A stretch of 53,640 bases of DNA from Haliea salexigens DSM 19537 (GTDB lineage Bacteria; Pseudomonadota; Gammaproteobacteria; Pseudomonadales; Halieaceae): assembly GCF_000423125.1 (NCBI RefSeq), contig NZ_AUHJ01000019.1, positions 1 through 53,640 of the forward strand, read 5' to 3'. Below the pieces are notes generated by a model. The model saw nothing but the letters and a program-made list of their open reading frames with translations, was not told the DNA's origin and did no database searches. Positions 16,297 through 27,409 of the stretch are shown here, one piece after another. Positions within the stretch are counted from its first letter, which is position 1; each line of letters begins with the position of its first letter. The translations under genes were made by a program, and so were the position numbers.

Positions 16297-16746
16297 CTAG
16301 ATCCAGCGCCGTACGCGCGCGCAGTAGGCGGGATACTCCTCGGGAAAGAGATTCCGGAGCAGGCCTTCTTCAGGCCGGATGTAACGCCATTCGACAATGA
16401 CCATAAATAGCGGCGGCACCAGCAGCGCCGTTGTCGCGCCCACCGTCACCGCCACGCCCAGGAGGATTGCCGCCATGCCCAGATACATCGGGTTGCGACT
16501 GAAGCGATAGACGCCAGTGGTCACCAGCGCGGACACCGTGCGGAACGGGATCAGGTCCGTTCCCGCGCGCTTGAACAGGCCACCGGCGACCACCAGCAGG
16601 GCAAGCCCCGCCAGCAGGAGGACACCACCAATCGCCTGGCTGGCATGGCTGGTAAAGCGCGGCCCGGGGTAGAACTCGTTGCAGGCAAAAATGGCGCACA
16701 CACCAAATACCAGCCACATGGGCGGATAGATTATACGTTTGACCAT
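16297..16746 (-). CDS. Isoprenylcysteine carboxyl methyltransferase (ICMT)-family membrane protein
   Basis: 149 residues from the ATG at 16746, which follows AGGAG by six bases; the longer frame starts from TTG and overlaps the upstream gene. Four hydrophobic segments. The C-terminal half has the family cofactor-binding pattern: GVYRFSRNPMYLGM, then EWRYIRPEEGLLRNLFPEEY and YCARVRRWI. The family comprises S-adenosylmethionine-dependent methyltransferases and relatives with phospholipid or unknown substrates; bacterial members near housekeeping genes are mostly uncharacterised. Probably cotranscribed with the ZIP transporter gene just upstream. Confidence 0.85.
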   Translation of the reverse strand: MVKRIIYPPMWLVFGVCAIFACNEFYPGPRFTSHASQAIGGVLLLAGLALLVVAGGLFKRAGTDLIPFRTVSALVTTGVYRFSRNPMYLGMAAILLGVAVTVGATTALLVPPLFMVIVEWRYIRPEEGLLRNLFPEEYPAYCARVRRWI

Positions 16747-16766
16747 CCTGTTCTCCTCGCGCGCGT

Positions 16767-17693
16767 TCAAACCCCGTGCAAATGTACCCCAGCCGGCTCC
16801 AGCCCGCCAATGGCGTAAGCCAGTACGATTCCGGCGAGAAAGGCCAGGGTCAGCTTGCCGCGGTCATGGCTGTGGAAGTGCACCTCCGGCAGCAGATCGC
16901 TCAATGCGATGCAGATAAACGCCCCGGCCGAGAATGCCAGCGCACCGGCAACGGCATGATGGCGTGCATCGCCCAGCAGGTCGACGCCGAAGAAGAACAG
17001 CAGCGCCCCGAGCGGGCACAGCAACGCAAAGCCGAGGTTGGCCAGCGAGCGGGACCGCCTGCTCCAGCCGCCCGCTTCCATGATGGTTGTTATTGACATG
17101 GCATCCAGCGGTTTATGCAGGAGGATGGCGAGAAACACACCCACACCCAGTAACCCTGCGCTGCGCCCCACTTCGCCCTGCATCACCGCGCCGAGCGCAA
17201 CGCCATCAATCAGCGTGTGTACCCCCAGGCCGAGTGCCAGGCCCACCCAGCTCAGGCGATGTGCAGCGGGCAGAGCCTGGGTCGCACTGTGACCGCCATG
17301 TGCCAACACATGCCCGTGCTGGTGATCACCACCGCTTGCGGGCTCCAGACCATGAGTATGCTCGGAGCCGTGGTCATGATGCTCGTGCTCATCTTCGCTG
17401 AAATCGTGCTGGTGAAAATGAAACATGCGCAACAGCAACAGCATGACGATGAGTCCAATCATCAGCCACCAGACCGAAGCATCGGCACCGTATTCCCGGG
17501 GTTGCAAGGCGATGCTGTGCGGCAGCAGGTGGTAGAAAGCAACGCCGAGCATGAGGCCGGACACAAAGCTCATCACCAGCTGCGTGCGCGTATGGGTCAT
17601 TCTCACCCAGTTGGGCAACAGCCCCCCCGCGAGCGACAGCAGGGCAATGGCCAGGCAGTACAGCAGCAATAGCAGTTCGGGCGTCAGGCTCAT
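16767..17693 (-). CDS. ZIP-family divalent metal transporter
   Basis: 308 residues with about eight hydrophobic segments. A His/Asp/Glu-rich loop lies between segments 3 and 4 (about residues 92-140, HEHHDHGSEHTHG and GDHQHGH), as in zinc transporters. The metal-path helices carry HTLIDGVALG and LLHKPLDAMSI. ZIP proteins move Zn(II), Fe(II) or related ions into the cytosol. The start follows GGAG. The gene ends 20 bases before the ICMT-family gene. No Zur-like palindrome was seen upstream, but I did not search exhaustively. Confidence 0.88.
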   Translation of the reverse strand: MSLTPELLLLLYCLAIALLSLAGGLLPNWVRMTHTRTQLVMSFVSGLMLGVAFYHLLPHSIALQPREYGADASVWWLMIGLIVMLLLLRMFHFHQHDFSEDEHEHHDHGSEHTHGLEPASGGDHQHGHVLAHGGHSATQALPAAHRLSWVGLALGLGVHTLIDGVALGAVMQGEVGRSAGLLGVGVFLAILLHKPLDAMSITTIMEAGGWSRRSRSLANLGFALLCPLGALLFFFGVDLLGDARHHAVAGALAFSAGAFICIALSDLLPEVHFHSHDRGKLTLAFLAGIVLAYAIGGLEPAGVHLHGV

Positions 17694-17723
17694 CCTTTTC
17701 TCCAGTCCCCAGGCCGCCGTGCG

Positions 17724-18850
17724 CTAGCACAACACCAGATTGTCGCGGTGAATCAGTTCCTCATCACCCTGGTAACCCAGCAACGGTGCTATTTCCAGCG
17801 AGGGCCTGCCCATGATTCGACGCGCTTCAGCGGCACTGTAGTTCACCAGGCCACGTGCCACCTCGCGCCCCTCCGGGTCGACACAGAGCACCATGTCACC
17901 GCGCTCAAACTCACCGGTCACCGCACACACGCCCACCGGCAACAGGCTGCGTCCCGACTCCCGGAGCACGCGCACCGCACCGGCGTCGAGCTCCAGGCTA
18001 CCCGGAATACGCACCATGCCTGCCAGCCACTGTTTGCGCGCATTTTCCGGTTGCCGGCCCGTGCGCAACCAGGTGCCCAGGGCACTGCCGCTGGCCACCT
18101 GGGCCACAACATCCGGGTGACGACCACTGGCAATCACCGTCTCGGTGCCGGAGCGGGCCGCCAGTCGCGCCGCCCGCAGCTTGGTAATCATGCCACCCCG
18201 GCCAAGTGCACCGCCCTCTCCCGCCATCCGATCCAGTGCCGTATCGTGCACCTCCCGGCTGTCCACCAGCACCGCAAACGGGTTCAGGCGGGGATCCTCT
18301 TCATACAGCCCCTGCTGATCGGTGAGCAGCAGCAGCGCATCAGCATCAATGAGGTTGGCCACCAGCGCCGCCAGGGTATCGTTGTCACCGAAACGGATCT
18401 CGTCGGTCACCACCGTGTCATTTTCATTGATGACCGGCACCACCCCGAGGCGCAATAGCGTCGTCAGGGTGCTTCGCGCATTGAGGTAACGGTCACGGGC
18501 AGTGATGTCGTCATGCCCCAGCAACACCTGGGCAGAAACGATGTCGTAACCGCGAAATGCGGTTTCGTAGCTCTGGATCAGGGCGGACTGGCCGACCGCA
18601 GCCGCGGCCTGCAACTCGTGCAGGCGCGTGGGGCGACGCGGCCAACCCAGCCTGACCAGGCCAGCGGCCACAGCGCCGCTGGACACCAGCACAACCTCGG
18701 CGCCATCGGCGCGCAAGGTTGCAATCTGCGCCACCAGGCTGCCGATCATTGCCGCGTCCAGGCCGCGCCCGTCATTGGTCAACAGCGCACTGCCCACCTT
18801 GATAACCCAGCGTCGGCTGGCGGCAATGGTTTCGCGTTGCGGCTCACTCA

Positions 18851-18851
<1 letters not shown>
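17724..18851 (-). CDS. proB: Glutamate 5-kinase
   Basis: 375 residues: an amino-acid-kinase domain (about 1-260; [61 protein letters not shown]) and a C-terminal PUA domain (about 280-365; [20 protein letters not shown]). It phosphorylates glutamate in the first step of proline synthesis, with feedback inhibition by proline in the family. The start overlaps the obg stop by one base (TGATG), so translation is coupled. The obg-proB order is common in gammaproteobacteria. Confidence 0.96.
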
Positions 18852-20035
<1,184 letters not shown>

Positions 20036-20091
20036 TCAGCCGTTGCGCCCCTCGGCGGGGTCGCGTTCGCCACTGCGAACATCAGTCACTC

Positions 20092-20124
20092 AAAAAAAAA
20101 AGCCCCGTCAGTTGACGAGGCTTT
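20092..20124 (-). terminator. Terminator after rpmA
   Basis: Minus strand: AGCCTCGTCA, short loop, TGACGGGGCT, then ten T (20092-20101). Placed 29 bases after the rpmA stop and 60 bases before obgE, so it partly separates the ribosomal genes from obgE-proB. Confidence 0.85.
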
Positions 20125-20153
20125 CTATCTATCCGGCCAGGTTGACCGCCCGA

Positions 20154-20411
20154 TCAGGCGCTCACCACCTGCACGTATTTCCGGTTATTGGGGCCCCGGG
20201 TCACAAATTCCACTTTGCCTTCTGCCGTTGCAAAAAGCGTGTGGTCACGGCCGCAACGCACATTGGCGCCGGGGTGGAAACGAGTGCCGCGCTGGCGGAT
20301 CAGGATGTTGCCTGCCTGCACCAGCTGGCCGCCAAAACGCTTGACGCCAAGGCGTTTACTTTCGGAATCGCGACCGTTACGAGTACTGCCGCCTGCTTTC
20401 TTGTGTGCCAT
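20154..20411 (-). CDS. rpmA: 50S ribosomal protein L27
   Basis: 85 residues, full length, starting [20 protein letters not shown]. The N-terminus reaches the peptidyl-transferase centre. It follows rplU after 15 bases in the standard rplU-rpmA pair. No N-terminal extension of the Firmicutes type is present. Confidence 0.97.
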   Translation of the reverse strand: MAHKKAGGSTRNGRDSESKRLGVKRFGGQLVQAGNILIRQRGTRFHPGANVRCGRDHTLFATAEGKVEFVTRGPNNRKYVQVVSA

Positions 20412-20426
20412 AGTCGCTAGCCTCCG

Positions 20427-20735
20427 TTACGCCGTGATAGCGGTGATTTTAACTTCGGTGAACCACTGGCGATGGCCAGTTTCTCTCCGGTAGTGCTTGC
20501 GGCGGTTAAATTTCACAATCTTAACCTTCTTGTGACGACCGTGGCTTACCACTTCAGCGGTCACCTTGCCTCCCGCTACCAGCGGAGTGCCGATCTTGAC
20601 CTGGTCGCCGCCGACCATCAGCACGCGGTCGAACTCAACCGTCTCGCCTGTGGCCACTTCGATCTTTTCCAGCTTCAGGGTCTCCCCCTCCACCACGCGA
20701 TGCTGCTTGCCACCGCTCTCAATAACTGCGTACAT
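20427..20735 (-). CDS. rplU: 50S ribosomal protein L21
   Basis: 102 residues, full length, with the L21 core [18 protein letters not shown] at the start and [20 protein letters not shown] near the end. First gene of the rplU-rpmA operon. GGAGAC precedes the ATG. A long leader (about 125 bases) with a terminator-like hairpin separates it from its promoter. Confidence 0.97.
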   Translation of the reverse strand: MYAVIESGGKQHRVVEGETLKLEKIEVATGETVEFDRVLMVGGDQVKIGTPLVAGGKVTAEVVSHGRHKKVKIVKFNRRKHYRRETGHRQWFTEVKITAITA

Positions 20736-20769
20736 TGCCGTCTCCGTTCAGTTAGCCTGCTCGCGGTGT

Positions 20770-20792
20770 AAAAAACCCTTGCAAATCAAGGG
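20770..20792 (-). terminator. Terminator-like hairpin in the rplU leader
   Basis: Minus strand: CCCTTG, loop ATTTG, CAAGGG, then six T ending about 34 bases before the rplU ATG. No minus-strand gene lies upstream for it to terminate (the neighbour ispB is divergent). It is therefore more likely an attenuator within the leader than an operon end. Stem of six base pairs only. Confidence 0.55.
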
Positions 20793-20866
20793 GGCAGAGC
20801 CAGGCACTAACAGTGCTCATGATTCCGGGGCATGCGTTTCAGGCGCATCTCTCCCGGAGGGCGCGA

Positions 20867-20895
20867 ATTTTACTCAACTCGCCCAATGTGGGCAA
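20867..20895 (-). promoter_or_regulatory. rplU-rpmA promoter
   Basis: Minus strand: TTGCCC (20890-20895), 17 bases, TAAAAT (20867-20872). Good sigma70 match; the transcript would start near 20860 and carry a leader of about 125 bases. Confidence 0.65.
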
Positions 20896-20933
20896 GGTTT
20901 ATTTACAGGCGCCGCACCCGGCCCCAGCCGCGC

Positions 20934-20962
20934 TTGACACCCCACCCCGACCACCCTAGCAT
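20934..20962 (+). promoter_or_regulatory. ispB promoter
   Basis: TTGACA (20934-20939), 17 bases, TAGCAT (20957-20962). It overlaps an upstream in-frame ATG at 20961, which it therefore rules out as the start, and leads to a transcript that begins near 20969, ahead of the ATG at 20991. Confidence 0.6.
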
Positions 20963-20990
20963 GCGCGAGCATTTTCAACGCCCTCACATT

Positions 20991-21953
20991 ATGCAGCAGA
21001 TCCGCGCCAGCGTTGCCCGCGAGTTCGATCAGGTCAACCACCTGATAATCCAGCAGCTCGAGTCCAACGTGCCTCTGGTCGAGAATGTCGGCCACTATAT
21101 TGTGGACGCCGGCGGCAAACGCATGCGGCCCCTGCTCGCACTGCTGACCGCCAGGGCCCTGGGAACCTGCGCCAGCGCCCACATCACTTTTGCCGCTGTC
21201 ATCGAGTTTATTCACACGGCAACCTTGCTCCACGACGATGTGGTCGACGTGTCACAGCTGCGCCGCGGCCGCCCGACGGCCAACTCCGCCTTTGGCAATG
21301 CATCCAGCGTGCTGGTCGGCGACTTTCTCTACACGCGCGCCTTCCAGCTCATGGTACAGCTCGATAACCTCGATATTCTGCGCCACATGGCTGATACCAC
21401 CAACACCATCGCCGAGGGCGAGGTGCTGCAGCTGACCCGGGCGGGCAACGCGGACACCACCGAGCAGGACTACATCGACATCATCACCCGCAAGACCGCC
21501 GTGCTGTTTGCCGCCGCCTGCTACGGCGCCTCAGTATTGAGCGGTAGCGACCGGGCCCAGGCAGAGCGGCTGTCCAGTTTCGGTCTGCACCTCGGGCTGG
21601 CGTTCCAGATGATCGATGACATGCTCGACTACGCGGGTGATGCCGCGACCATGGGCAAGAATGTCGGCGACGACCTGCGCGAAGGCAAAGTGACGCTGCC
21701 GTTGATTCACATCCTGCGCACCGGCAACGCAGACGAACAGGCACTGGTGAGACGCGCCATTACCGAGCGCTCCGCGGAGGAAATGGAAGCCATCAGTGCC
21801 GCGGTAGAACGCTGCGCCGCCATGGAGCATACGCGCATGCGGGCACGCGAACACCACGACCTGGCGGTGGCGGCTCTGGCCGGGCTGCCCCCGGGTCCGG
21901 CGCTGGACGCCCTGCAGCAGCTTACACGCCTGTCCATAGAGCGCGACCACTGA
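20991..21953 (+). CDS. ispB: Octaprenyl (polyprenyl) diphosphate synthase
   Basis: 320 residues from the ATG at 20991, chosen because it gives the length and N-terminus of E. coli IspB (323 residues) and because the promoter overlaps the earlier ATG. Both Asp-rich motifs of trans-prenyl synthases are present: DDVVD (82-86) and DDMLD (209-213), with GGKRMRP near 41-47. It builds the isoprenoid side chain of ubiquinone. ispB divergent from rplU-rpmA is the usual gammaproteobacterial layout. pgi follows on the same strand after 68 bases. Confidence 0.95.
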   Translation: MQQIRASVAREFDQVNHLIIQQLESNVPLVENVGHYIVDAGGKRMRPLLALLTARALGTCASAHITFAAVIEFIHTATLLHDDVVDVSQLRRGRPTANSAFGNASSVLVGDFLYTRAFQLMVQLDNLDILRHMADTTNTIAEGEVLQLTRAGNADTTEQDYIDIITRKTAVLFAAACYGASVLSGSDRAQAERLSSFGLHLGLAFQMIDDMLDYAGDAATMGKNVGDDLREGKVTLPLIHILRTGNADEQALVRRAITERSAEEMEAISAAVERCAAMEHTRMRAREHHDLAVAALAGLPPGPALDALQQLTRLSIERDH

Positions 21954-22021
21954 CGCCACGCGCGAATTGCAGGCCGCGATAGCGCTGCCTATACTGGCCA
22001 CCTATCCCGGCGGCGCGCACC

Positions 22022-23686
22022 ATGGCACACACTCTGCATCTTTCGGATCTTCCCTCCTGGCATGAACTACAGGCGCTCGCCGAACCGCTGCGCGGCACCG
22101 CCGTCAGTGCACTGTTCAACCGCGAGGTCCAGCGTGCCGCGGATTTCACCGCCAGCGCCGCGGGCCTCACACTGGACTACTCACGCCACCTGCTCTGCCG
22201 GGATAGCCGCGGCGCGTTACTGCGCCTGGCCGAACAGGCGCAACTCCCCCACCACGCCCGGCAGCTGCTCGCTGGCGCGCCCCTGAACAACACGGAAGCC
22301 CGCCCTGCACTGCACACTCTGTTGCGTGCGCGCAGCGCGCCGTCCGGCCTGGAGGCCGAGTTCAGCCGCGTCGAGGATACCCGCCACCGCATGCGTCTGT
22401 GGTGTGAACGCATTACGACGGGGGAGCTCACCGGCTATTCCGGCCAGGCCATTCGTCATGTGGTGAACATCGGCATCGGCGGCTCAGACCTCGGGCCGCG
22501 GCTGGTGACGGCGGCACTGGCGAACTGGCAGGGTCCGGTGCAATGCCACTATGTCGCCAATGTGGACCCTGCAGACCTGCAGGGCACACTGCGCGGTCTC
22601 GACCCCGCGTCCACGCTCTTCATTCTGTGCTCGAAATCGTTTCAGACTCAGGAGACGCTCGCCAACGGCGAAGCGGCCCAGCGCTGGCTGCGCGCGGCGG
22701 GTGCCAGCGACGGGGACTGGTCACGGCATTTCCTGGCCATCACCAGCGACCTCGAAGCCGCCGCGGCCTTCGGCATTCCAGCGGACAACTGCCTGCCCCT
22801 GTGGGACTGGGTCGGCGGGCGCTTCTCCCTGTGGTCAGCCATTGGACTCAGCATTGCGGTCGCCATTGGCTGGGAGGCTTTCAGCGCCCTGCTTGCCGGT
22901 GCCGAAGCCATGGACCGGCACTTTCTCGAGGCCGACAGCGCGCACAACCTGCCTATGCTGATGAGCCTGCTTGAGGTGTGGTACTGCAACTTTTTCCAGG
23001 CAGCAAACCATGTGGTACTGCCCTATGACCAGGGCCTGGAAAGGTTGCCCGATTATCTGCAGCAGCTCACCATGGAAAGCAACGGCAAGCGGGTCAGCCG
23101 CGATGGGGAAACCCTGGCGTACGACACGGCCCCGGTGCTCTGGGGTGCTGCCGGAACCATGGGACAACACTCGTTCTACCAATTACTGCACCAGGGTACA
23201 CGCCTGTGCCCGGCCGACATCATTCTGCCGCTGACTACCGCCACCGGTGAAGCCGCGCAACATCGCCTGCTGGTCGCCAATGGCCTCGCGCAGAGCCGGG
23301 CCCTGATGGTTGGGCGCAGCACGGAGGATGCAGTCGCCAGCCTGTTAGAGCGCGGCGTGGAGGAAGCCGAGGCACGGCGCCTGGCGCCACACCTGGTGAT
23401 TCCCGGGAGTCGACCGCACAGTGTCATTACGCTGGACGCCCTCACGCCACACACCCTCGGGGCGCTGCTGGCATTGTACGAACACCGTACATTTTGCAGC
23501 AGCCGGCTGTGGGGGGTGAATGCTTTTGACCAATGGGGGGTGGAACTGGGCAAGAGCATCGGCCACAGCATTCTCAAGCGTCTCGACGACCCCGGGGCCG
23601 ACAAGACCCTGGACCCGGCCACGGAGCGCCTGCTCGCAGAATGGTTCCGGGCACAACGGTCTACCGACGCCCCAGCGGCGACCTAA
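22022..23686 (+). CDS. pgi: Glucose-6-phosphate isomerase, divergent type
   Basis: 554 residues with the full SIS-fold layout: [71 protein letters not shown] and [10 protein letters not shown] (the Lys used for ring opening). It interconverts glucose-6-phosphate and fructose-6-phosphate. The position of the catalytic Glu in the animal and E. coli enzymes (GEPGTNGQH) reads GAAGTMGQH. The second catalytic His region (THNP in E. coli) reads TTATGE. This may be a lineage variant rather than a loss. The 3' end overlaps the phosphomannomutase gene by four bases, tail to tail. Confidence 0.93.
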   Translation: MAHTLHLSDLPSWHELQALAEPLRGTAVSALFNREVQRAADFTASAAGLTLDYSRHLLCRDSRGALLRLAEQAQLPHHARQLLAGAPLNNTEARPALHTLLRARSAPSGLEAEFSRVEDTRHRMRLWCERITTGELTGYSGQAIRHVVNIGIGGSDLGPRLVTAALANWQGPVQCHYVANVDPADLQGTLRGLDPASTLFILCSKSFQTQETLANGEAAQRWLRAAGASDGDWSRHFLAITSDLEAAAAFGIPADNCLPLWDWVGGRFSLWSAIGLSIAVAIGWEAFSALLAGAEAMDRHFLEADSAHNLPMLMSLLEVWYCNFFQAANHVVLPYDQGLERLPDYLQQLTMESNGKRVSRDGETLAYDTAPVLWGAAGTMGQHSFYQLLHQGTRLCPADIILPLTTATGEAAQHRLLVANGLAQSRALMVGRSTEDAVASLLERGVEEAEARRLAPHLVIPGSRPHSVITLDALTPHTLGALLALYEHRTFCSSRLWGVNAFDQWGVELGKSIGHSILKRLDDPGADKTLDPATERLLAEWFRAQRSTDAPAAT

Positions 23687-25032
23687 GCGTCGATCAGGGC
23701 CAGCAGCTCGGCTGTTTGCGCCGTCATCAGCGCGGCATCACCGCGGCTTTCCACATTCAGGCGCACCACAGGTTCGGTATTCGACAGGCGCAGATTAAAG
23801 CGCCAGTCCGCAAAGGCCATGGACAGCCCGTCAACCGATGATTCCGCCACGGCTTGAGGCCGGTAGCGTGCCGCAACTCTGGCCAGCACCGCAGCCGGGT
23901 CCGGTACACTGCGATTGATCTCGCCGCTGCAGGGAAAAGCCGCCATGCATTCGGCTACCAGCGCCGACAGCGGCATCCCGCGTCGGCCCAGCTGGGCCGC
24001 AACCAGCAGCCAGGGAATCATGCCACTGTCGCAATAGGCGAAGTCGCGAAAATAGTGGTGAGCACTCATTTCACCACCATAGGCCGCGTTTTCGGCCCGC
24101 ATCCGCTCCTTGATGAACGCATGGCCGGTTTTGCTTTCTACCGCGCGTCCACCGAGTTGCTCCACGCGGTCGATGGTGTTCCACACCAGCCGCGGGTCGT
24201 GGATGATCGCCGACCCCGGGTGCTGCTCCAGCGCCATTTCCGCCAGCAGACCCACCAGATAATAGCCCTCGACAAACTCACCACGCTCGTCAAAGAAGAA
24301 ACAGCGGTCGAAATCGCCGTCCCAGGCCAATCCCAGATCGGCATTGTGAGAGAGCACCGCCTCGCTGGTGACCGCACGGTTTTCCTCCAGCAACGGATTG
24401 GGCACCCCGTTGGGAAAGTGTCCGTCCGGCTCGTGATGCAGGCGGATAAATTCGAACGGCAGGTGCGCTGCCAGCAGATCCACCACGCGCCCTGCACCGC
24501 CGTTACCGGCATCGACCACGATGCGCAGAGGCGGCAGTGACGCCACATCCACATAGGAAAGCAAATGCTCGATGTAGGCTTCAGAGGTATCCAGCGGCAG
24601 GTAGCGACCGTGCGATCCTGCGCGCGTAAACGCGTTGGCCTCCGCCAGGGCTTGTATATCCGCAAGGCCACTGTCGCCGGAAATGGGCCGCGACTCCTCG
24701 CGCACAAACTTCATGCCATTGAAATCTTTCGGGTTGTGGCTGGCTGTTACCACAATGCCTCCATCCATTTCGGCGTGACTGGTCGCGAAATAGATTTCCT
24801 CAGTGCCGCACATGCCGATGTCATACACATCCACACCCTGCTCCCGCAGGCCGTCCGCCAGGGCTGCCTTGATCGCTTCACTGGTCAGGCGGATATCGTG
24901 ACCGACAACCACCTTCTGCGGTTTAACTACCTCTGCATAGGCACGACCTATGCGCCGCGCAATATCCTCATTCAACTGGTCGGGAACGCGTCCACGGACA
25001 TCGTAGGCCTTGAAACAGTCGAGCTTCTGCAT
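23683..25032 (-). CDS. manB: Phosphomannomutase (CpsG/ManB type)
   Basis: 449 residues from the ATG at 25032; a GTG 15 bases upstream is the alternative. The four-domain alpha-phosphohexomutase layout is clear: phosphoserine loop TASHNP (Ser98), Mg-binding DGDFDR (Asp238, Asp240, Asp242), sugar loop [10 protein letters not shown] (GEMSAHH) and phosphate loop [12 protein letters not shown]. It converts mannose-6-phosphate to mannose-1-phosphate, feeding ManC. Similarity to E. coli CpsG is strong ([25 protein letters not shown]). Last gene of manC-galU-manB. Confidence 0.93.
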   Translation of the reverse strand: MQKLDCFKAYDVRGRVPDQLNEDIARRIGRAYAEVVKPQKVVVGHDIRLTSEAIKAALADGLREQGVDVYDIGMCGTEEIYFATSHAEMDGGIVVTASHNPKDFNGMKFVREESRPISGDSGLADIQALAEANAFTRAGSHGRYLPLDTSEAYIEHLLSYVDVASLPPLRIVVDAGNGGAGRVVDLLAAHLPFEFIRLHHEPDGHFPNGVPNPLLEENRAVTSEAVLSHNADLGLAWDGDFDRCFFFDERGEFVEGYYLVGLLAEMALEQHPGSAIIHDPRLVWNTIDRVEQLGGRAVESKTGHAFIKERMRAENAAYGGEMSAHHYFRDFAYCDSGMIPWLLVAAQLGRRGMPLSALVAECMAAFPCSGEINRSVPDPAAVLARVAARYRPQAVAESSVDGLSMAFADWRFNLRLSNTEPVVRLNVESRGDAALMTAQTAELLALIDA

Positions 25033-25047
25033 GCTGCCAACCCCCAC

Positions 25048-25875
25048 CTACTGCTGTGAATAAAGATGTTCGTAAACGAAATTGGTGGCCTCGACAAACC
25101 CCGGCACACTGCCGCAGTCAAAGCGGCGACCCGAGAACTTGTAGGCCATGACACAGCCCTGCCGCGCCTGTGTCTGTAATGCATCGGTGAGCTGCACCTC
25201 GCCGTTGGCCCCGGGCGGGGTTTCGCGCAGGATATCGAAAATGTCCGGCGTCAGGATGTAGCGACCAATGATCGCAAGATTCGAAGGTGCCGAGGCGGCA
25301 TCAGGTTTCTCCACCATCTTATCCACGCGGAAAATTCCGTCTTTCAGGCTTTCACCGGCAATCACCCCGTACTTGTGTACTTCCTCCATCGGCACTTCCT
25401 GAATGGCGACGATGGAACAGCGAAACTGACGATAGAGCTCGGCCATCTGGCTAAGCACACCCGGGCCGTCATTGATGCAGAGATCGTCGGATAACACCAC
25501 ACCAAACGGCTCACTGCCAATCAGCGCTTCGCCGGTCAGAATGGCGTGGCCCAGCCCCTTCATTTCGCGCTGGCGCACCATGGTGAACACACCCTTGTCG
25601 AGCACATTGCGAATGCTCTCCAGATACACCTCCTTGCCGGTGCCGGAGATCTGGTGTTCCAGTTCAAAGCTGATGTCGAAGTGATCGGCGATGCTGCGCT
25701 TGCCCCGGCCAGTGACCATCGCACAGGTCGTCATGCCTGCGGCAATGGCCTCTTCCACACCGTATTGCACCAGCGGCTTGTTGACGATGGGCAGCATTTC
25801 CTTCGGCATGCTCTTGGTCGCCGGCAGGAAGCGGGTGCCATAACCGGCCACGGGGAACAGGCATTTCTTGATCAT
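25048..25875 (-). CDS. galU: UTP-glucose-1-phosphate uridylyltransferase
   Basis: 275 residues from the ATG at 25875, which overlaps the manC stop (TGATG) and follows AAGGAG. Nucleotidyltransferase signature PVAGYGTRFLPATKSMPKEM at the N-terminus, SDDLCIN for metal binding, and VDKMVEKPD. It makes UDP-glucose for surface polysaccharides. Position between manC and phosphomannomutase points to an exopolysaccharide precursor operon. Confidence 0.96.
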   Translation of the reverse strand: MIKKCLFPVAGYGTRFLPATKSMPKEMLPIVNKPLVQYGVEEAIAAGMTTCAMVTGRGKRSIADHFDISFELEHQISGTGKEVYLESIRNVLDKGVFTMVRQREMKGLGHAILTGEALIGSEPFGVVLSDDLCINDGPGVLSQMAELYRQFRCSIVAIQEVPMEEVHKYGVIAGESLKDGIFRVDKMVEKPDAASAPSNLAIIGRYILTPDIFDILRETPPGANGEVQLTDALQTQARQGCVMAYKFSGRRFDCGSVPGFVEATNFVYEHLYSQQ

Positions 25876-27320
25876 CAACGACTCTCCTTGTTTACCTTGT
25901 TTGCCTGACTGGCCTGCTCGCGGCCGTAGACATCTTCAAACCGAACAATATCATCCTCACCCAGATACGTCCCGGACTGCACTTCAATCAGCTCCAGGGG
26001 AATGCGGCCGGGGTTCGCCAGGCGGTGCTTGCGACCGAGCGGGATATAGGTGGATTCGTCTTCACCGAGCATGAACACCTTCTCTTCACAGGTCACCTCC
26101 GCCGTCCCATGCACCACAATCCAATGCTCTGCGCGGTGGTGGTGCATTTGCAGCGACAGGGTCTGTCCCGGGTTAACGATGATGCGCTTCACCTGAAAAC
26201 GGTCGGCGGTAACCAGCGTTTCGTAAGACCCCCAGGGGCGATAGACGCGCGAGTGCAACGATGCCTCGGGCCGCGACTCGGCTTTCAGGCGACTGACAAT
26301 ACGCTTGACGTCCTGCACCTGGTCGCGATCCGCCACCAGTACGGCATCCGCCGTTTCCACCACCACCAGATTATCCACCCCAACTGCAGCCAGCAGACGG
26401 GATTCACTACGAAAATAGCTATTTTGACAGTTGTCGAGCATGACATCGCCCTGGCTGACATTACCCTGCACATCGCGCGCCGCGACTTCCCACAGTGCCG
26501 ACCAGGCGCCGACATCGCTCCAGCCACAGTCCAGGGCGATGACGCCACCTTCGCGCGTGTGTTCCATCACGGCATAGTCGATACTGTCTGCGGGGCAGGC
26601 CGCAAAGGCTTCCGCCTCGGGGCGAATGAAATCCATGTCTCGCGTTGCCTCCTGCATCGCACGACGACAGCTTGCCAGCATCGCAGGCTGGAACTCCGCC
26701 AGCTGCGCCAGGTAGGTTTCCGCCCGCAGCAGAAACATGCCGCTATTCCAGAGATAACTGCCACTTTCCAGGTAGGCCTGAGCCGTCGCGCTGTCCGGTT
26801 TCTCGACAAATGCCTCCAGTGCATAGAGGTCTTCATCCAGAGCGGCTCCACAGCGAATATAACCGTAACCTGTCTCGGGCGTGTGCGGCACCACGCCAAA
26901 GGTCATCAGCCGGCCGGCGCGCGCCAGCGGCAGCGCCCTGGCGACTGCTACGGAAAAAGCCTCTACCTGCTGGATAAGATGATCAGCGGGCAACACCAGC
27001 AACACGGCCTCGGGGTCACGAGCCTGCTCATGCAGCGCCGCCAGCGCCACCGCCGGAGCCGTGTTTCGCCCCTGTGGCTCAAGAATCAAGGCACCCGCCT
27101 TGATCCCGACCTGGCGCAGCTGCTCCGCCACCATGAAACGATGCTCTTCGTTGCAGACCACTACCGGGGCATTGGCTTCCAGTGAACCTGTGCGCTTGAG
27201 GGTTTGCTGGAGCATGGTGAGCTCGCCGGCCAGGGGCAGAAACTGCTTCGGGTGAAGCTCCCTGGACACGGGCCACAGGCGGCTTCCGACGCCACCGGAG
27301 AGGAGAACGGGTGTCAACAT
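25875..27320 (-). CDS. manC: Bifunctional mannose-1-phosphate guanylyltransferase / mannose-6-phosphate isomerase
   Basis: 481 residues, the usual length of bifunctional type II enzymes. The guanylyltransferase domain has LLSGGVGSRLWPVSR (7-20) and FVEKPD. The C-terminal cupin isomerase domain (about residues 360-470) has RPWGSYETL, QMHHHRAEHWIVVHG (metal-binding His residues) and STYIPLGRKHRLANPG. Together with the phosphomannomutase downstream it takes fructose-6-phosphate to GDP-mannose. The upstream region is the gene-free gap with the large inverted repeat; no convincing promoter was found. Confidence 0.95.
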   Translation of the reverse strand: MLTPVLLSGGVGSRLWPVSRELHPKQFLPLAGELTMLQQTLKRTGSLEANAPVVVCNEEHRFMVAEQLRQVGIKAGALILEPQGRNTAPAVALAALHEQARDPEAVLLVLPADHLIQQVEAFSVAVARALPLARAGRLMTFGVVPHTPETGYGYIRCGAALDEDLYALEAFVEKPDSATAQAYLESGSYLWNSGMFLLRAETYLAQLAEFQPAMLASCRRAMQEATRDMDFIRPEAEAFAACPADSIDYAVMEHTREGGVIALDCGWSDVGAWSALWEVAARDVQGNVSQGDVMLDNCQNSYFRSESRLLAAVGVDNLVVVETADAVLVADRDQVQDVKRIVSRLKAESRPEASLHSRVYRPWGSYETLVTADRFQVKRIIVNPGQTLSLQMHHHRAEHWIVVHGTAEVTCEEKVFMLGEDESTYIPLGRKHRLANPGRIPLELIEVQSGTYLGEDDIVRFEDVYGREQASQANKVNKESR

Positions 27321-27409
27321 GGTAGGTCCTGTTGCGTTGGGCGAGATTGGCCGCAGGCAGCCGATGCTCGCTGGAGTCCTCTATCTTACTTGAAGGACAA
27401 AGTGGGAGG

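Noticed and set aside
20832-20990. N-terminal extension of ispB to 20832 or 20961
   Set aside because: The promoter overlaps this region, and the ATG at 20991 gives the normal IspB N-terminus and length.
23683-25047. Assignment of the mutase gene as algC (bifunctional PMM/PGM)
   Set aside because: The N-terminal sequence and length follow E. coli CpsG more closely than Pseudomonas AlgC; dual activity with glucose-1-phosphate cannot be excluded.
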